Notes under the pieces: model-generated
Databases searched by the model: none
What the model was told of the DNA's origin: nothing
The model's input: only the letters and a program-made list of their open reading frames with translations
Shown: piece by piece, positions 17,691 through 26,779 of the stretch
Layout: the number at the start of each line of letters is the position of its first letter
Position numbering within the stretch: the stretch's first letter is position 1
Translations under genes and position numbers: made by a program
Source of the DNA: Deltaproteobacteria bacterium
Lineage (GTDB): Bacteria; Bdellovibrionota; Bdellovibrionia; Bdellovibrionales; Bdellovibrionaceae
NCBI GenBank assembly: GCA_017302835.1
Contig: JAFLCC010000006.1
Location: 124,001 to 188,000, forward strand
Length of the DNA: 64,000 nucleotides
Direction of reading: 5' to 3'

Positions 17691-18878
17691 TCCAAGTTCT
17701 TTATACAGAGATTTTAGAACCATTAAATTTGAACCACCATCTAATTTAACCCCATTAACAAAAATGGTTGGCGTTCCCGCAACTTGAGCCTCTGCGCCTT
17801 CTTTACTGGCTGCTTTGACCCAGTTTTCTGTTTCTTCAAGGGCCATGCATCTTTTCAAATTTTCGCATTTTTCTGGTTGAAAACTGCATAACTTGGTATC
17901 TACTTCAGCAAGTGAGCCCATACCAATAAAGGATTCTTGATTCTCAAAAATAAAATAATGATAATCCCAACCTTGTTTAAACTCTTTTTCCGCGCAGTAG
18001 GCAGCATAAGAAAGTCGGCACCTAATACCATTTCCTTTGCTGTTTGAATCAAGTCCAGGATTGCAAGTTCCATCCAAAGGAAAAGGTTTGTAGATTAACT
18101 TCACATTTTGATGGGAGGCCATAAATGTTTTTAATGATGTCACTGCGTGTTTACAATGAGGGCACAAATAGTCGGCAAATTCAACGATGGTAAACTTAGC
18201 ATTTTCATCTCCAGCAATTAATCCTGTGGTGGGGTTAAATGAAAATTGATTTCGATTTTTCCACGACTGTAAACTTTCTTGAATAAATAAGTCGAGTCTT
18301 TCACCAGTGAATCTTTTTTGAACATCCCAATTTATAAAAAAGCCGAGAATAGGAATAGCCAACAGAAGGTAAAGGCTGGCTTTATTCTCTTTAAACAAAT
18401 GAGATATGTCAGTAAATATATTGAGTTCACTGTTTTTTGGAAAGGTAAAGTAAAGCGAAATGAGGCAAATCATCGAAAGGAAATAAGTTCCAATGCAAAA
18501 AGGGCAATAGCTTGATAAATAAAGACTTGAAATGGCAGCCATAACAATGGAAACGAAGAAAACAAAATTTGCGAGATAAAAGCTAAAACGAAAAGGGCGA
18601 TGGGATTCTTTAGAGCTCAGAAATCCGTTGAGAATAAAGATGGCTAAAACTAAATTGGTAAGAAGGCCTAGTAAGGCAATGGGCACATTGAAAATTTCAG
18701 CAAAGCTACTTGTTGAAGCGACATCGCAATTAAATTTTTCATTTATGTTACAAAAGCTACTGTTAGAAAAGCCATATTTAAGTCCATAAAACTTAATACT
18801 TAAGTAGGTATGTAAGCCAGCAGACAATAATGAAGAGCAAAGGGCAAGGGATATTAATTTTTTTCTTTTTGTTTCCAT
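17685..18878 (-). CDS. VKOR-DsbA fusion, thiol-disulphide oxidase
   Basis: The 397-residue fusion has two parts. Residues about 1-160 are a vitamin K epoxide reductase domain with four or five membrane segments, the loop-cysteine pair (FCNINEKFNCDV) and the active-site YCPFC. Residues about 205-397 are a DsbA-like thioredoxin fold with FADYLCPHCKHAV and the cis-Pro region VAGTPTIFVNG. Together they would make disulphides in the periplasm, with VKOR passing electrons to quinone in place of DsbB. A shared polypeptide for oxidase and re-oxidase is known in some bacteria. Several disulphide-bearing exported proteins in this window are plausible substrates. It stands as a single minus-strand gene. 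Confidence 0.88.
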   Translation of the reverse strand: METKRKKLISLALCSSLLSAGLHTYLSIKFYGLKYGFSNSSFCNINEKFNCDVASTSSFAEIFNVPIALLGLLTNLVLAIFILNGFLSSKESHRPFRFSFYLANFVFFVSIVMAAISSLYLSSYCPFCIGTYFLSMICLISLYFTFPKNSELNIFTDISHLFKENKASLYLLLAIPILGFFINWDVQKRFTGERLDLFIQESLQSWKNRNQFSFNPTTGLIAGDENAKFTIVEFADYLCPHCKHAVTSLKTFMASHQNVKLIYKPFPLDGTCNPGLDSNSKGNGIRCRLSYAAYCAEKEFKQGWDYHYFIFENQESFIGMGSLAEVDTKLCSFQPEKCENLKRCMALEETENWVKAASKEGAEAQVAGTPTIFVNGVKLDGGSNLMVLKSLYKELGL

Positions 18879-18946
18879 TTCCTAATGAGATCATAAATAG
18901 GTGATAAGGGGAAATAATTTTTAAGCTGTGAGCTTGGAGATGCAGG

Positions 18947-20539
18947 GTGGCACGATTAGTTGAATGGGTAAATATTAAAAAAGAATTATACCAGCATGTT
19001 TACCATCAAGTTCAACAACGATGGGGAAAACTTGGAAAACAAATTCTAGATTATCGAAGTAAGTATGATAGTGAAAGTCATCGAAAATGGATCATTTCAA
19101 ATAAAGAAGATCTATTTGAAAAAATGAATCAATCTCAAGTAATTATTTTGGGTGATTTTCATTCCCTTCATCAATCACAAAAATCACACCTACGACTGAT
19201 TAAGAATTTTAAAAATTTAGATTTTAAAATCGCTGTTGAGTGCATTTCTTTCCAGCACCAGAAATATTTAGATAAATATTTAATTGGTGAAATAAACGAT
19301 AAGGAGTTTTTAAAAAAAACAAATTGGAAAAAAAATTGGGGATTTCCCTGGGAGCATTACGAAGAGATTTTTAAATATGCAAAACAAAAAAAAATTAAAA
19401 TGATTGCTTTGAATAATCTTAAGTTGATGTCTTTTAAAGACTCTCTTTACAAAAGGGATAGGGTGGCCACCCGAATTATCTCGCAGGAGCTTAAAAAAAG
19501 TTCTGAAACGATTTTTGTTATATATGGTGAGTCTCATTTAACTTCTAAAAAATTTCTAAATTTTGGAGAAAGACAAAGTAAGATAAGCAAATTAAAGATT
19601 TTTCAAAATATTGACGAAATCTATTTTCAATTAATGGATCTAAATAGGGAAGATGATGTAGATCTTGTTAGATTTACTGAGAATGAATTTTGTTTATTGA
19701 ATGTTCCGCCATGGGTAAAATGGCAATCCTATTTGCTCTTTCTAGAAAAGAAATATGATTCTGAAATTGAATCAGAGAATCCTGATTTTACTGACTTTGT
19801 TGATCAATATATCAAAGTCATTTCAAAGGAGCTTAAAATACCTTGTGATTCTAAAAATTTGTCAGTTTATACTTCAAATGATTTTTCTTTTTTAAGAAAA
19901 ATCAAGATGTCAAAAAGTGAAAATGAATTAAAGTTCTATGAGATTTTGATTGAGGAGGAAAGGTCCTTCTATATTCCTGATTTAGGAATTGGCTATTTAG
20001 GGAGGTTGACAATCAATCATGCTGCGGCGTTGGCTATGCAGTATATTTATTTTGCGCTTATAAAAATTAAATCGGTTCCCCACAAGTTGCCAGAAGAATT
20101 TGTATGCTTGATTTGGATAGAAGCTGTTTGTTATTTTGGTTCAAAACTCATAAATCCTAAGAGGAAAACGGAAACTATTAAGGACATAAAACAGAAAGTG
20201 ATTCAATTTGGCTCTCAAGATTCAGATAAAGAGGCCTTAAAACTAGCTCTTTACCAAAAAACAAAAGAAGTTATGAGAATTTCAGGACGTTCGTTTGAGA
20301 AAAACAAAATGATAGTTCAGAAAAAAACAAGTTATATTCACTGTGCAAATTTATTGGGTTCTTTGATGGGGGAAAAATTATACAAGGGGTATAAGGCGGG
20401 TTTTATTTCCCTTGATCTATTGCATTCATTATTGAGAAAAAAAATGGAAGGTAAAACTTTTGAAAAGTTCTATTATGAATTTCTTGAAATAATAGATAAT
20501 TTACCAGAATCATTCAAAAGTAAAGCTGACAGGCTGTAG
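18947..20539 (+). CDS. ChaN-like domain protein with a large unknown C-terminal region
   Basis: 530 residues from a GTG start with GGAGA six bases before it. Residues about 60-210 match the ChaN (haem-binding, Tiki-like) fold: IILGDFHSLHQSQ, FKIAVECISFQHQKYLDKYLIGEINDKEF, W...WGFPWEHYEEIF, MIALNN and FVIYGESHLTSKKF. The catalytic-type residues E and H of this fold are present in ESH and GDFH. The rest (about 215-530) is helical, AT-rich in codons and not recognised. ChaN proteins bind haem or act in iron homeostasis, and related folds are metalloproteases, so the activity is open. No signal peptide, unlike lipoprotein ChaN of Campylobacter; it should be cytoplasmic. Confidence 0.7.
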   Translation: MARLVEWVNIKKELYQHVYHQVQQRWGKLGKQILDYRSKYDSESHRKWIISNKEDLFEKMNQSQVIILGDFHSLHQSQKSHLRLIKNFKNLDFKIAVECISFQHQKYLDKYLIGEINDKEFLKKTNWKKNWGFPWEHYEEIFKYAKQKKIKMIALNNLKLMSFKDSLYKRDRVATRIISQELKKSSETIFVIYGESHLTSKKFLNFGERQSKISKLKIFQNIDEIYFQLMDLNREDDVDLVRFTENEFCLLNVPPWVKWQSYLLFLEKKYDSEIESENPDFTDFVDQYIKVISKELKIPCDSKNLSVYTSNDFSFLRKIKMSKSENELKFYEILIEEERSFYIPDLGIGYLGRLTINHAAALAMQYIYFALIKIKSVPHKLPEEFVCLIWIEAVCYFGSKLINPKRKTETIKDIKQKVIQFGSQDSDKEALKLALYQKTKEVMRISGRSFEKNKMIVQKKTSYIHCANLLGSLMGEKLYKGYKAGFISLDLLHSLLRKKMEGKTFEKFYYEFLEIIDNLPESFKSKADRL

Positions 20540-20568
20540 GTCTAGATGTTTCAAAATGCCGTAGACCT
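20538..20568. terminator. Inverted repeat after the ChaN-like gene
   Basis: AGGTCTA (20538-20544) and TAGACCT (20562-20568), 7 bp with a 17-base loop, straddle the stop codon of the ChaN-like gene. No T-run follows directly, so a terminator role is only possible. Confidence 0.3.
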
Positions 20569-20596
20569 TCAACTTCAATGATTTTATGATAGTCGT

Positions 20597-21955
20597 ATGA
20601 AGATTCTTCTTGTCGATGATGAACCAGATGTTTTAGATTTGCTTCAATTGTTAATTTCGTTGGAGTTTCCTGATATCCAGATTTTTACCGCCTTAGACGG
20701 CCTAGGTGGTCTTAATATCTTTAATAAGAATTTAGATTTGGATTTGATTTTTTGCGATTACAATATGCCCAAAATGAATGGGGGCTCTTTCTTTTCGGAA
20801 GTGAGAAAAACCCATAAGGACTTAGATTTTGTACTTGTCAGCTCTGAAGACCCTAAAAAACATAAACAGTTTGAAAATGACAATCATTTTCATCATATAG
20901 ATAAACCATTTTCTGACAAAGCTATTTTTAATAAGATAAGACAAATTTCCAGTAAAAAACCATCACCTGCTATTTTGGAAGGTGAGCCCAAACAGCAAAA
21001 TTTTATTCCAGTTAATTTGGATATTTTATTGCATTTAAGAAAAGTAAATAGTTCCTTGTATCTGAAAATTTCCAAAGATAAGTTTATTAAAGTATCACAT
21101 AATGATATCGAATTTAAATTAGAAGATAAAGAAAGGTTCATTAAAAAAAATGTAGATTCACTCTATGTTCAAAAGAATGAATTTAATAGTTTCTTGAACG
21201 ATTTTAAAAAAATTGTGTTATCTAAAATGGCATGGGACAAGGCTCAGAGCCAAGAAAAAATAGATCTGTTATCTAATGATTTGTCATTGGTTCAGAGGGC
21301 CACCTCTGTTTTTGGGTGGACTCCTGAAATTATGAAATTTGCTCAGGAAAATATATCTGCAGTCATTAATATACTCAAAACAGAGCCCACGTTTAACAGA
21401 CTAAATGAATTGTTGAAAAACAAAAAAAACTTTAAATTGACATCACATTTAATTATTTTATCAATCATGCTGACCGATGTGATTAAGAGGTTAAAGTGGG
21501 AATCGGATAAAACAATTGAAAAATTAACTTTTGCAGCCTTGTTGCACGATTTTTTATTAGATGAAGATCTTTTTGCTGACAAGCAAACGTTATTGATGGC
21601 AAATGACTTTTCTTCACTTAAAATCACACCAGAAGGGAATAGGCTTTACAATCATCCCTTAGATGCTGCAAATTTGGTTTTGGACTGGCCTCTTTGCCCT
21701 CCTGATGTGGATGTGATTATAAGACAGCATCATGAAAAACCAGATGGGCAAGGTTTTCCTATGGAATTAACGGCACAGAAAATTGCTCCCTTATCTGCGG
21801 TGTTTATCATGTGCGAGGATTTAATTTATCAAAATATGATCAATCCAGATATCAATTTAAAGTCCTACTTTAATGGTAAAAAAAGTTTTTACGGACGAGA
21901 GCCCTTTAAGAATATCTATCCTAAGATTCAAGAAATGCTAGAGCAGATGAAGTAG
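20597..21955 (+). CDS. Response regulator with degenerate HD-GYP-like domain
   Basis: The 452-residue protein begins with a receiver domain: LLVDDEPD, phospho-acceptor Asp54 in FCDYNMPKMNGG, Ser83 and Lys in the DKPFSD motif. A middle helical region follows. From about residue 300 there is an HD domain with the LLHDFLLDEDL stretch, NHPLDAANLV, and HHEKPDGQGFPMEL. The last corresponds to the HHE..DGxGYP signature of HD-GYP phosphodiesterases with GYP changed to GFP. The first HD is followed by FLL instead of the usual IGK. It may hydrolyse cyclic di-GMP or only bind it; the changes argue for reduced or altered activity. No sensor kinase is adjacent. It is separated from the upstream gene by a short gap. 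Confidence 0.75.
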   Translation: MKILLVDDEPDVLDLLQLLISLEFPDIQIFTALDGLGGLNIFNKNLDLDLIFCDYNMPKMNGGSFFSEVRKTHKDLDFVLVSSEDPKKHKQFENDNHFHHIDKPFSDKAIFNKIRQISSKKPSPAILEGEPKQQNFIPVNLDILLHLRKVNSSLYLKISKDKFIKVSHNDIEFKLEDKERFIKKNVDSLYVQKNEFNSFLNDFKKIVLSKMAWDKAQSQEKIDLLSNDLSLVQRATSVFGWTPEIMKFAQENISAVINILKTEPTFNRLNELLKNKKNFKLTSHLIILSIMLTDVIKRLKWESDKTIEKLTFAALLHDFLLDEDLFADKQTLLMANDFSSLKITPEGNRLYNHPLDAANLVLDWPLCPPDVDVIIRQHHEKPDGQGFPMELTAQKIAPLSAVFIMCEDLIYQNMINPDINLKSYFNGKKSFYGREPFKNIYPKIQEMLEQMK

Positions 21956-21987
21956 TGTTTCAAAATGATACAATCGCACATGCACCT

Positions 21988-22013
21988 TAAAGTTTAAATA
22001 TATTTTCCGATAA
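21988..22013 (+). promoter_or_regulatory. FliA (sigma-28) type promoter
   Basis: A perfect TAAAGTTT -35 is followed by ten bases and TCCGATAA, seven of eight in the -10. The spacer is one short of the usual 11. The start would fall near 22020, almost on the ATG at 22020, so the mRNA may be leaderless or a later start (TTG 22032) used. Confidence 0.6.
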
Positions 22014-22019
22014 GTAGGT

Positions 22020-22700
22020 ATGCGTGTTCCATTGGGAATTTTCATTCAATTTTCTACCCTTTTATTCTTAGGTCTGAGTTGGAGTTTTCAGAAATTCGAT
22101 GTTTTTTTTGCTGAAAACTCTGGAGATAAAGAACAGATTAAGGTTTTAAAAAATCAGTTAGAAATTAAAGAGTTCGAGACTAAAATTTCTTCTTTGGAAA
22201 ATGAAAAGATGAATCAGCAGGTGCTCAGTTTATTAGATCAAGAGAGTCGATTGAAAAATAATTCTCTGGTAAAAGACCATATTAAATTGGGGTTAAGGAC
22301 TCCAGCGTCAGTACGCAAACTTGATTTCTCACTTCTGCGAATAGAAGAGTTGCGAAGTCTTTTTCGAGAAAAAAATTATAATAAAGTTATTGAATTAGGA
22401 GAACGTATTTTAGGTCAAGAAAAAACATTTATTGTTAAACCTGAAGTGTTGTTTTTCTTATCAGAGTCTTATTTCTTGAATAAGCAATATGAAAAATCCG
22501 TAGAGAAAATTAATCAACTTATCAATTTGTATCCTGAGCATATTATGACGGGCTATTCTCTGCTCCGCCTTGGGAATATTAGCGAGAAATCAGAACAGGT
22601 AAATGAAGCAGAGTCTATCTATAGAATTATCATAGCACAATTTCATGACAGTGCCTTAACCGGAGAGGCCAAAAAGCTTCTTTCAAACTTAAGTGAATAA
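22020..22700 (+). CDS. Exported or anchored coiled-coil/TPR protein (YbgF/CpoB-like layout)
   Basis: 226 residues: an N-terminal hydrophobic segment (VPLGIFIQFSTLLFLGLSW) as signal or anchor, a coiled coil from about 35 to 80 (KNQLEIKEFETKISSLENEKMNQQ), and from about 110 two to three TPR-like units (LFREKNYNKVIELGERIL..., FFLSESYFLNKQYEKSVEKINQLI..., LLRLGNISEKSEQVNEAESIYRII). This order is that of CpoB/YbgF, a periplasmic partner of Tol and PBP1B, but no tol genes lie here, so the resemblance is architectural. A sigma-28 type promoter stands directly upstream. The next gene starts two bases after its stop. Confidence 0.65.
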   Translation: MRVPLGIFIQFSTLLFLGLSWSFQKFDVFFAENSGDKEQIKVLKNQLEIKEFETKISSLENEKMNQQVLSLLDQESRLKNNSLVKDHIKLGLRTPASVRKLDFSLLRIEELRSLFREKNYNKVIELGERILGQEKTFIVKPEVLFFLSESYFLNKQYEKSVEKINQLINLYPEHIMTGYSLLRLGNISEKSEQVNEAESIYRIIIAQFHDSALTGEAKKLLSNLSE

Positions 22701-22701
22701 C

Positions 22702-23442
22702 ATGAATAGAATATGGAACTTTAGTTTATTTATTAGCTTCTTTTTCTTCAGTGCGATGGCCACTGTCGAATCGCCTCGGGGATGTTTTAAGTCGCATTTT
22801 GAAAAATGCTATTTGGGTACGGTAGGTAAGACGTCACGGGTTCATTGGGGTGAGAATGACTTTTTTCTTGGGAAGCAAACAATTCTTAAAATACAGAAAA
22901 ATAAAATTCATTTTCTTGAAGGCTCAATGGTTATCAAGAATCTTTCTGCCGTGGAGTTACAGATAGAAAATAATACAATTTTCTTGTTAAAAGGAGAGTA
23001 CTTGATTAGCCGAAATCCTGAGAACTATGTGATTAGGACCATGGAAGGTGTGGCTGAGATAGTCCTAAGGACTTCAGTCATCAATTCAGCTGGATATTCA
23101 AGTATGAAAATCACTGAAGGATTCGAGATCAATTTGGTGCCTGAGGGGTCCGATAACTTTAGTTTTAGCTCCTTGAGGCTTATCCCTCTAGAACCGCATT
23201 TATCAGCATATGCTAAAACCATGAACCAATCACCTTCTGAAATTTTAAAATACGCAAAGGAATTTCATAGAAAATACAAAAATTACACTCGTTGGTTCTC
23301 GGAACTGAATGATCAGTTAATTGCCTTAAAGAACGAGGAAGAGCTTCAGAAAGAAAGACAAAAGGCCAGCGACAAAGCAAAAAGAGATCTTGCCTCTCTA
23401 CGAACAAAGCAACAGTTCTATCATAAAGTATTTGAACGGTAG
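22702..23442 (+). CDS. Exported protein with a FecR-like beta region and C-terminal coiled coil
   Basis: The 246-residue protein has a signal peptide (MNRIWNFSLFISFFFFSAMA), cysteines at CFKSHFEKC, a beta-rich middle section (RVHWGENDFFLGKQTILKIQ, IENNTIFLLKGEYLISRNPENYVIRTMEGVAEIVLRTSVI) that looks like the FecR fold by eye, and a charged helical end (LQKERQKASDKAKRDLASLRTKQQF). It follows the TPR gene by a single base, and a GTG at 22693 in frame is the alternative start. It is probably in one transcript with the TPR gene. The function is unknown. Confidence 0.55.
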   Translation: MNRIWNFSLFISFFFFSAMATVESPRGCFKSHFEKCYLGTVGKTSRVHWGENDFFLGKQTILKIQKNKIHFLEGSMVIKNLSAVELQIENNTIFLLKGEYLISRNPENYVIRTMEGVAEIVLRTSVINSAGYSSMKITEGFEINLVPEGSDNFSFSSLRLIPLEPHLSAYAKTMNQSPSEILKYAKEFHRKYKNYTRWFSELNDQLIALKNEEELQKERQKASDKAKRDLASLRTKQQFYHKVFER

Positions 23443-23512
23443 GAGTCTAGTCCATATTTTCTCATATTTCATAGAAATTAAGACATAAATTATTAAAGTC
23501 TTATAAAATATA

Positions 23513-23543
23513 AGAGCGTGTTTGAACGTTTCAGGCACGCTCT
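23513..23543 (+). promoter_or_regulatory. Strong hairpin in the 5' region of the coiled-coil gene
   Basis: Arms AGAGCGTG and CACGCTCT (8 bp) continue through two potential U-G pairs and TGAA/TTCA to a three-base CGT loop, giving a 31-base near-perfect hairpin. It ends eight bases before the CCAGGAGGG ribosome site of the next gene. No U-run follows, so it may be an RNA-stability or attenuating structure rather than a terminator. Confidence 0.5.
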
Positions 23544-23563
23544 AAATATTCCAGGAGGGAATA

Positions 23564-25237
23564 ATGACAATTTCTCGAGCTGAAAGGGCTAGTGATACCA
23601 ATAAGTTGACGGATCTTCGTGAAGAATACGAAAGCCGAGAGGTTCAAAGTGAAAAAAGAAAAAACGCAGAAATAAAACGAAATCAAAAACTACACAATGA
23701 TGAATTAAAACAAGTTAAAGCTACCTATGAGAGTAAAATTGGTGATATCCAAAATAAATTTGGTGAACGCTTAACAGATCAAGAACAACAACATCAAAAA
23801 CAAATATCTGACGTCAGATCTGTTTATTTAAATCAGCTCAGAAATAAAATGGAGGCAGCTCAAAACGAAAGACAGGTGCTTTCTGAAAATTATCAGGCGG
23901 AATCAGATACCCAAAAAAAAATTGGTGAGAGTCAAAAAGATCTTTTGACAAAAAACTTTCAGGGAGAAATCAAAAAAAGGGATGAAATGGTATCAGAACT
24001 CCATCAAAAAAAACGCGAAGAGATGGAACAAGGGATTCATAAGAATGCAGAGAAATTGCAAAGTTCCTATGATAGGGAGCTTAAATCCCTTATCAAAGGA
24101 CGGCATGATGAAAAAGAAAATAATTATAAGGAACGAGGACAATTAAAGTCTTATTATGAAGATAAAATTTCTGAAATGGATAAAAATAAGGCTCGTGAAG
24201 GACAAAATTGGTCTCATAAATATTCTGATACGGTTTTGGCTCTGAATCAAAAATATTCTGATAGTTTGGATGAAAAGAATCAAATTTTAAAACATGCTAC
24301 AGAAAAAAACAAAGAAAAATTTGATGCCAAGTATGAAGAGTTACAGGATCATTTGACAGCATCCAACGAACAGTTTAAGGCGACAATTGATGAAAGATTA
24401 AATAACAAAGTGAAATCAAAAGAGTCAGAAATCTTTAGTTTAAAAAATAGAATTTATGCCGATCAACAAAGCAAAAATAAGCTCAATGAGGTTGAAAAAC
24501 AACATTTAGTAAGTGCTTATGAAGAAAAACAAAAATTACTAGAAAAAAACTTAATTGAACAACGAGAAGCTCTGAAATCTGTAAATGATCAAAGGATCGG
24601 AAAAATACTTAATGAGCAGAATGACTTTAATGCGCAAAACTTAAAAAGAGAAAAAATTGATAAAAACTTAAGCAATGAAAAGCACCGACAAGACCGGCAA
24701 GCAGTTCAAGAAATGCACAAGAATGAAGTGTTTAACGTGCAAAATGCTACAGACAAGAGAGTAAGCAGTATTCAAAAAACTGCCAATAATAAAGAAGAAA
24801 AAATAATCGCCTATTATGATGAATATTTAGACTTGATGAAAAATGGATATGTTGATAAAATCATCGAGCAAAGAGAGAAGAACGACAAAGATCTTTCACA
24901 GCTGAATGAGATTTATAATGAAAAATTTCGAAAGTTAAAGAGCATTTATGAACGAAAGCTAGATAAAACAGCAAATGACTATGAAGCTAAAATAGCAAAG
25001 ATGAATGATGAAAAAGATCGAGAAATAAAGAGTTTTAAAAATCAAATGAATATTAAAGTTTATGATAAAGATAAAGAATTAAAAATGAGTTTAAACTCAA
25101 TGGAAAAAAAATACGAAAATAAGATTCAAGGTATTCAAGAACAATACGAAGATGTTTTGAATAGAACAAATGAAAACCATCAAGAAGACTTAAAGAAGAT
25201 GTCTTTAAAAATGCAGAACTACACCAAGAAAGCCTAG
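23564..25237 (+). CDS. Long coiled-coil protein
   Basis: 557 residues without signal peptide or membrane segment, very rich in K, E, N, Q and D; nearly the whole chain is predicted coiled coil (EYESREVQSEKRKNAEIKR, EKNQILKHATEKNKEKFDAKYE and many more). There is no recognised domain. A strong AGGAGGG site and the hairpin at 23513-23543 precede the ATG. pyk starts two bases after its stop, so the pair is likely co-transcribed, an unusual partnership. A cytoskeletal filament or scaffold function is plausible but not shown; the composition is too repetitive for family assignment by eye. Confidence 0.6.
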   Translation: MTISRAERASDTNKLTDLREEYESREVQSEKRKNAEIKRNQKLHNDELKQVKATYESKIGDIQNKFGERLTDQEQQHQKQISDVRSVYLNQLRNKMEAAQNERQVLSENYQAESDTQKKIGESQKDLLTKNFQGEIKKRDEMVSELHQKKREEMEQGIHKNAEKLQSSYDRELKSLIKGRHDEKENNYKERGQLKSYYEDKISEMDKNKAREGQNWSHKYSDTVLALNQKYSDSLDEKNQILKHATEKNKEKFDAKYEELQDHLTASNEQFKATIDERLNNKVKSKESEIFSLKNRIYADQQSKNKLNEVEKQHLVSAYEEKQKLLEKNLIEQREALKSVNDQRIGKILNEQNDFNAQNLKREKIDKNLSNEKHRQDRQAVQEMHKNEVFNVQNATDKRVSSIQKTANNKEEKIIAYYDEYLDLMKNGYVDKIIEQREKNDKDLSQLNEIYNEKFRKLKSIYERKLDKTANDYEAKIAKMNDEKDREIKSFKNQMNIKVYDKDKELKMSLNSMEKKYENKIQGIQEQYEDVLNRTNENHQEDLKKMSLKMQNYTKKA

Positions 25238-25239
25238 AA

Positions 25240-26715
25240 ATGAAACTAAATGCGAGGAAAGTAAAGATTGTAGCCACTCTTGGCCCATCCACAAGCACTG
25301 AGGAATCCATAGAAAAAGCTATTTTAAGCGGCATGAATGTGGCTCGATTAAATTTTAGTCATGGAAGCCATGAACAGCACTTAAGTCATATTCAAATAAT
25401 TCGAAAAATTTCAAAAAAACTGAATGCCCCTATTGCTATATTACAGGATTTACAAGGGCCTAAAATTAGAGTGGGTCAATTTTTAGAAGGTCAAATCAAT
25501 CTTCAAGATGGCCAAATTGTCGAGGTGACAACAGAAAAAATTCTAGGAAACGATTCTTTGATACCCACTGATTTAGTATCTATGCCTGATATTGTAAAAC
25601 CAGGTTATAAAGTCATGTTTGATGACGGTTTAATAGAACTTCAAGTTATTGAAGTCAACAAACCGCGAGTGAAACTCAAAGTCATCTATGGTGGTATTTT
25701 AAAAAATAGGAAAGGTATCAATATTCCCGAAGCCCAGTTGCCAGTCAATTCATTAACAGAGAAAGATTTAAAAGACCTGGAGTTAGGTTTGTTAAATCAA
25801 GTCGATTATGTGGCTTTAAGTTTTGTACGTCATGGTAGAGATATTAGACAATTGCGAGAGTTGATTGAAAAACATCATAGTGAGGCAAAGATTGTTGCCA
25901 AAATTGAGATGCTGGAGGCATTAGATAATTTGGATGAAATCATTAGACTTTCTGATGCAGTTATGGTTGCCAGAGGTGATTTAGCTGTGGAAGTCGGTCA
26001 AAGTCGGTTAGCTGGGATTCAAAAGAAAATTATCAAACTCAGTAACGAATTAAATAAGCCCGTCATTACGGCTACACAAATGCTTGATTCTATGGTTGAA
26101 AATCCAAGACCGACAAGGGCAGAAATTACTGATGTTGCGAATGCTGTACTGGATGGATCGGATGCTCTGATGTTATCAGCAGAAAGTGCCAGTGGAAAAT
26201 ACCCGTTCAAAGCCATTCAAACCATGAATGAAATTATTTATGAAGTTGAAAAAAATGAAGAGAATTACAATCGAATATCTCTAGAAACAGAATTATTAAG
26301 CGTGCCAAGTAGTATTGGAGCCAGTGCTTGTTTGTCTGCATTGAAATTAAATGCAAAAGCTATCATCTGTTTGACGACGACAGGTAAAACCGCGCAAACC
26401 ATTTCTGGATTTCGTCCTCAAGCGCCAGTGTATGCCATGACTTCTCAATTAAATGTATTGAATAAGTTAGAACTTATTTGGGGATTGCAAACTTTACTGA
26501 TTTCAGATTATAAAAATTTTTCTGATATTATTAACCAACTGGATGCTATTGTTATCAAGTTCGGTATTGCGAATACTGGTGATAGAATTATTCTAACTTT
26601 AGGATTGCCCGTAGAGCAATCTGGACAGACCAATACACTGTTCGTTCATATGATTGGCGAGCAAACAGTTTCAAAATTAGAAAATAAAGAGCTACCACTA
26701 AGGTTTAGATCCTAG
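25240..26715 (+). CDS. pyk: Pyruvate kinase
   Basis: Pyruvate kinase converts phosphoenolpyruvate and ADP to pyruvate and ATP. The 491-residue protein shows KIVATLGPSTS, MNVARLNFSHGSHEQH, LQDLQGPKIRVG, SFVRHGRDI, the active-site IVAKIEMLEALDNLDEII, MVARGDLAVEVG, TATQMLDSM, PTRAEITDVANAVLDGSDALMLSAESASGKYP, then the C-terminal domain (about 350-470) that carries effector sites in other enzymes. Length is typical. It is directly downstream of a coiled-coil gene, with no separate promoter seen in the two-base gap. Confidence 0.97.
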   Translation: MKLNARKVKIVATLGPSTSTEESIEKAILSGMNVARLNFSHGSHEQHLSHIQIIRKISKKLNAPIAILQDLQGPKIRVGQFLEGQINLQDGQIVEVTTEKILGNDSLIPTDLVSMPDIVKPGYKVMFDDGLIELQVIEVNKPRVKLKVIYGGILKNRKGINIPEAQLPVNSLTEKDLKDLELGLLNQVDYVALSFVRHGRDIRQLRELIEKHHSEAKIVAKIEMLEALDNLDEIIRLSDAVMVARGDLAVEVGQSRLAGIQKKIIKLSNELNKPVITATQMLDSMVENPRPTRAEITDVANAVLDGSDALMLSAESASGKYPFKAIQTMNEIIYEVEKNEENYNRISLETELLSVPSSIGASACLSALKLNAKAIICLTTTGKTAQTISGFRPQAPVYAMTSQLNVLNKLELIWGLQTLLISDYKNFSDIINQLDAIVIKFGIANTGDRIILTLGLPVEQSGQTNTLFVHMIGEQTVSKLENKELPLRFRS

Positions 26716-26779
26716 TCTCAAAATGAGATGAGCCAATTTATTAATCCACAATCGTAAAGAAGTTGAATATAATTAAGGA

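Noticed and set aside
18947-18963. TGGCACGATTAGTT as a sigma-54 element
   Set aside because: It overlaps the start codon of the ChaN-like gene and lacks the -12 GC at the right distance.
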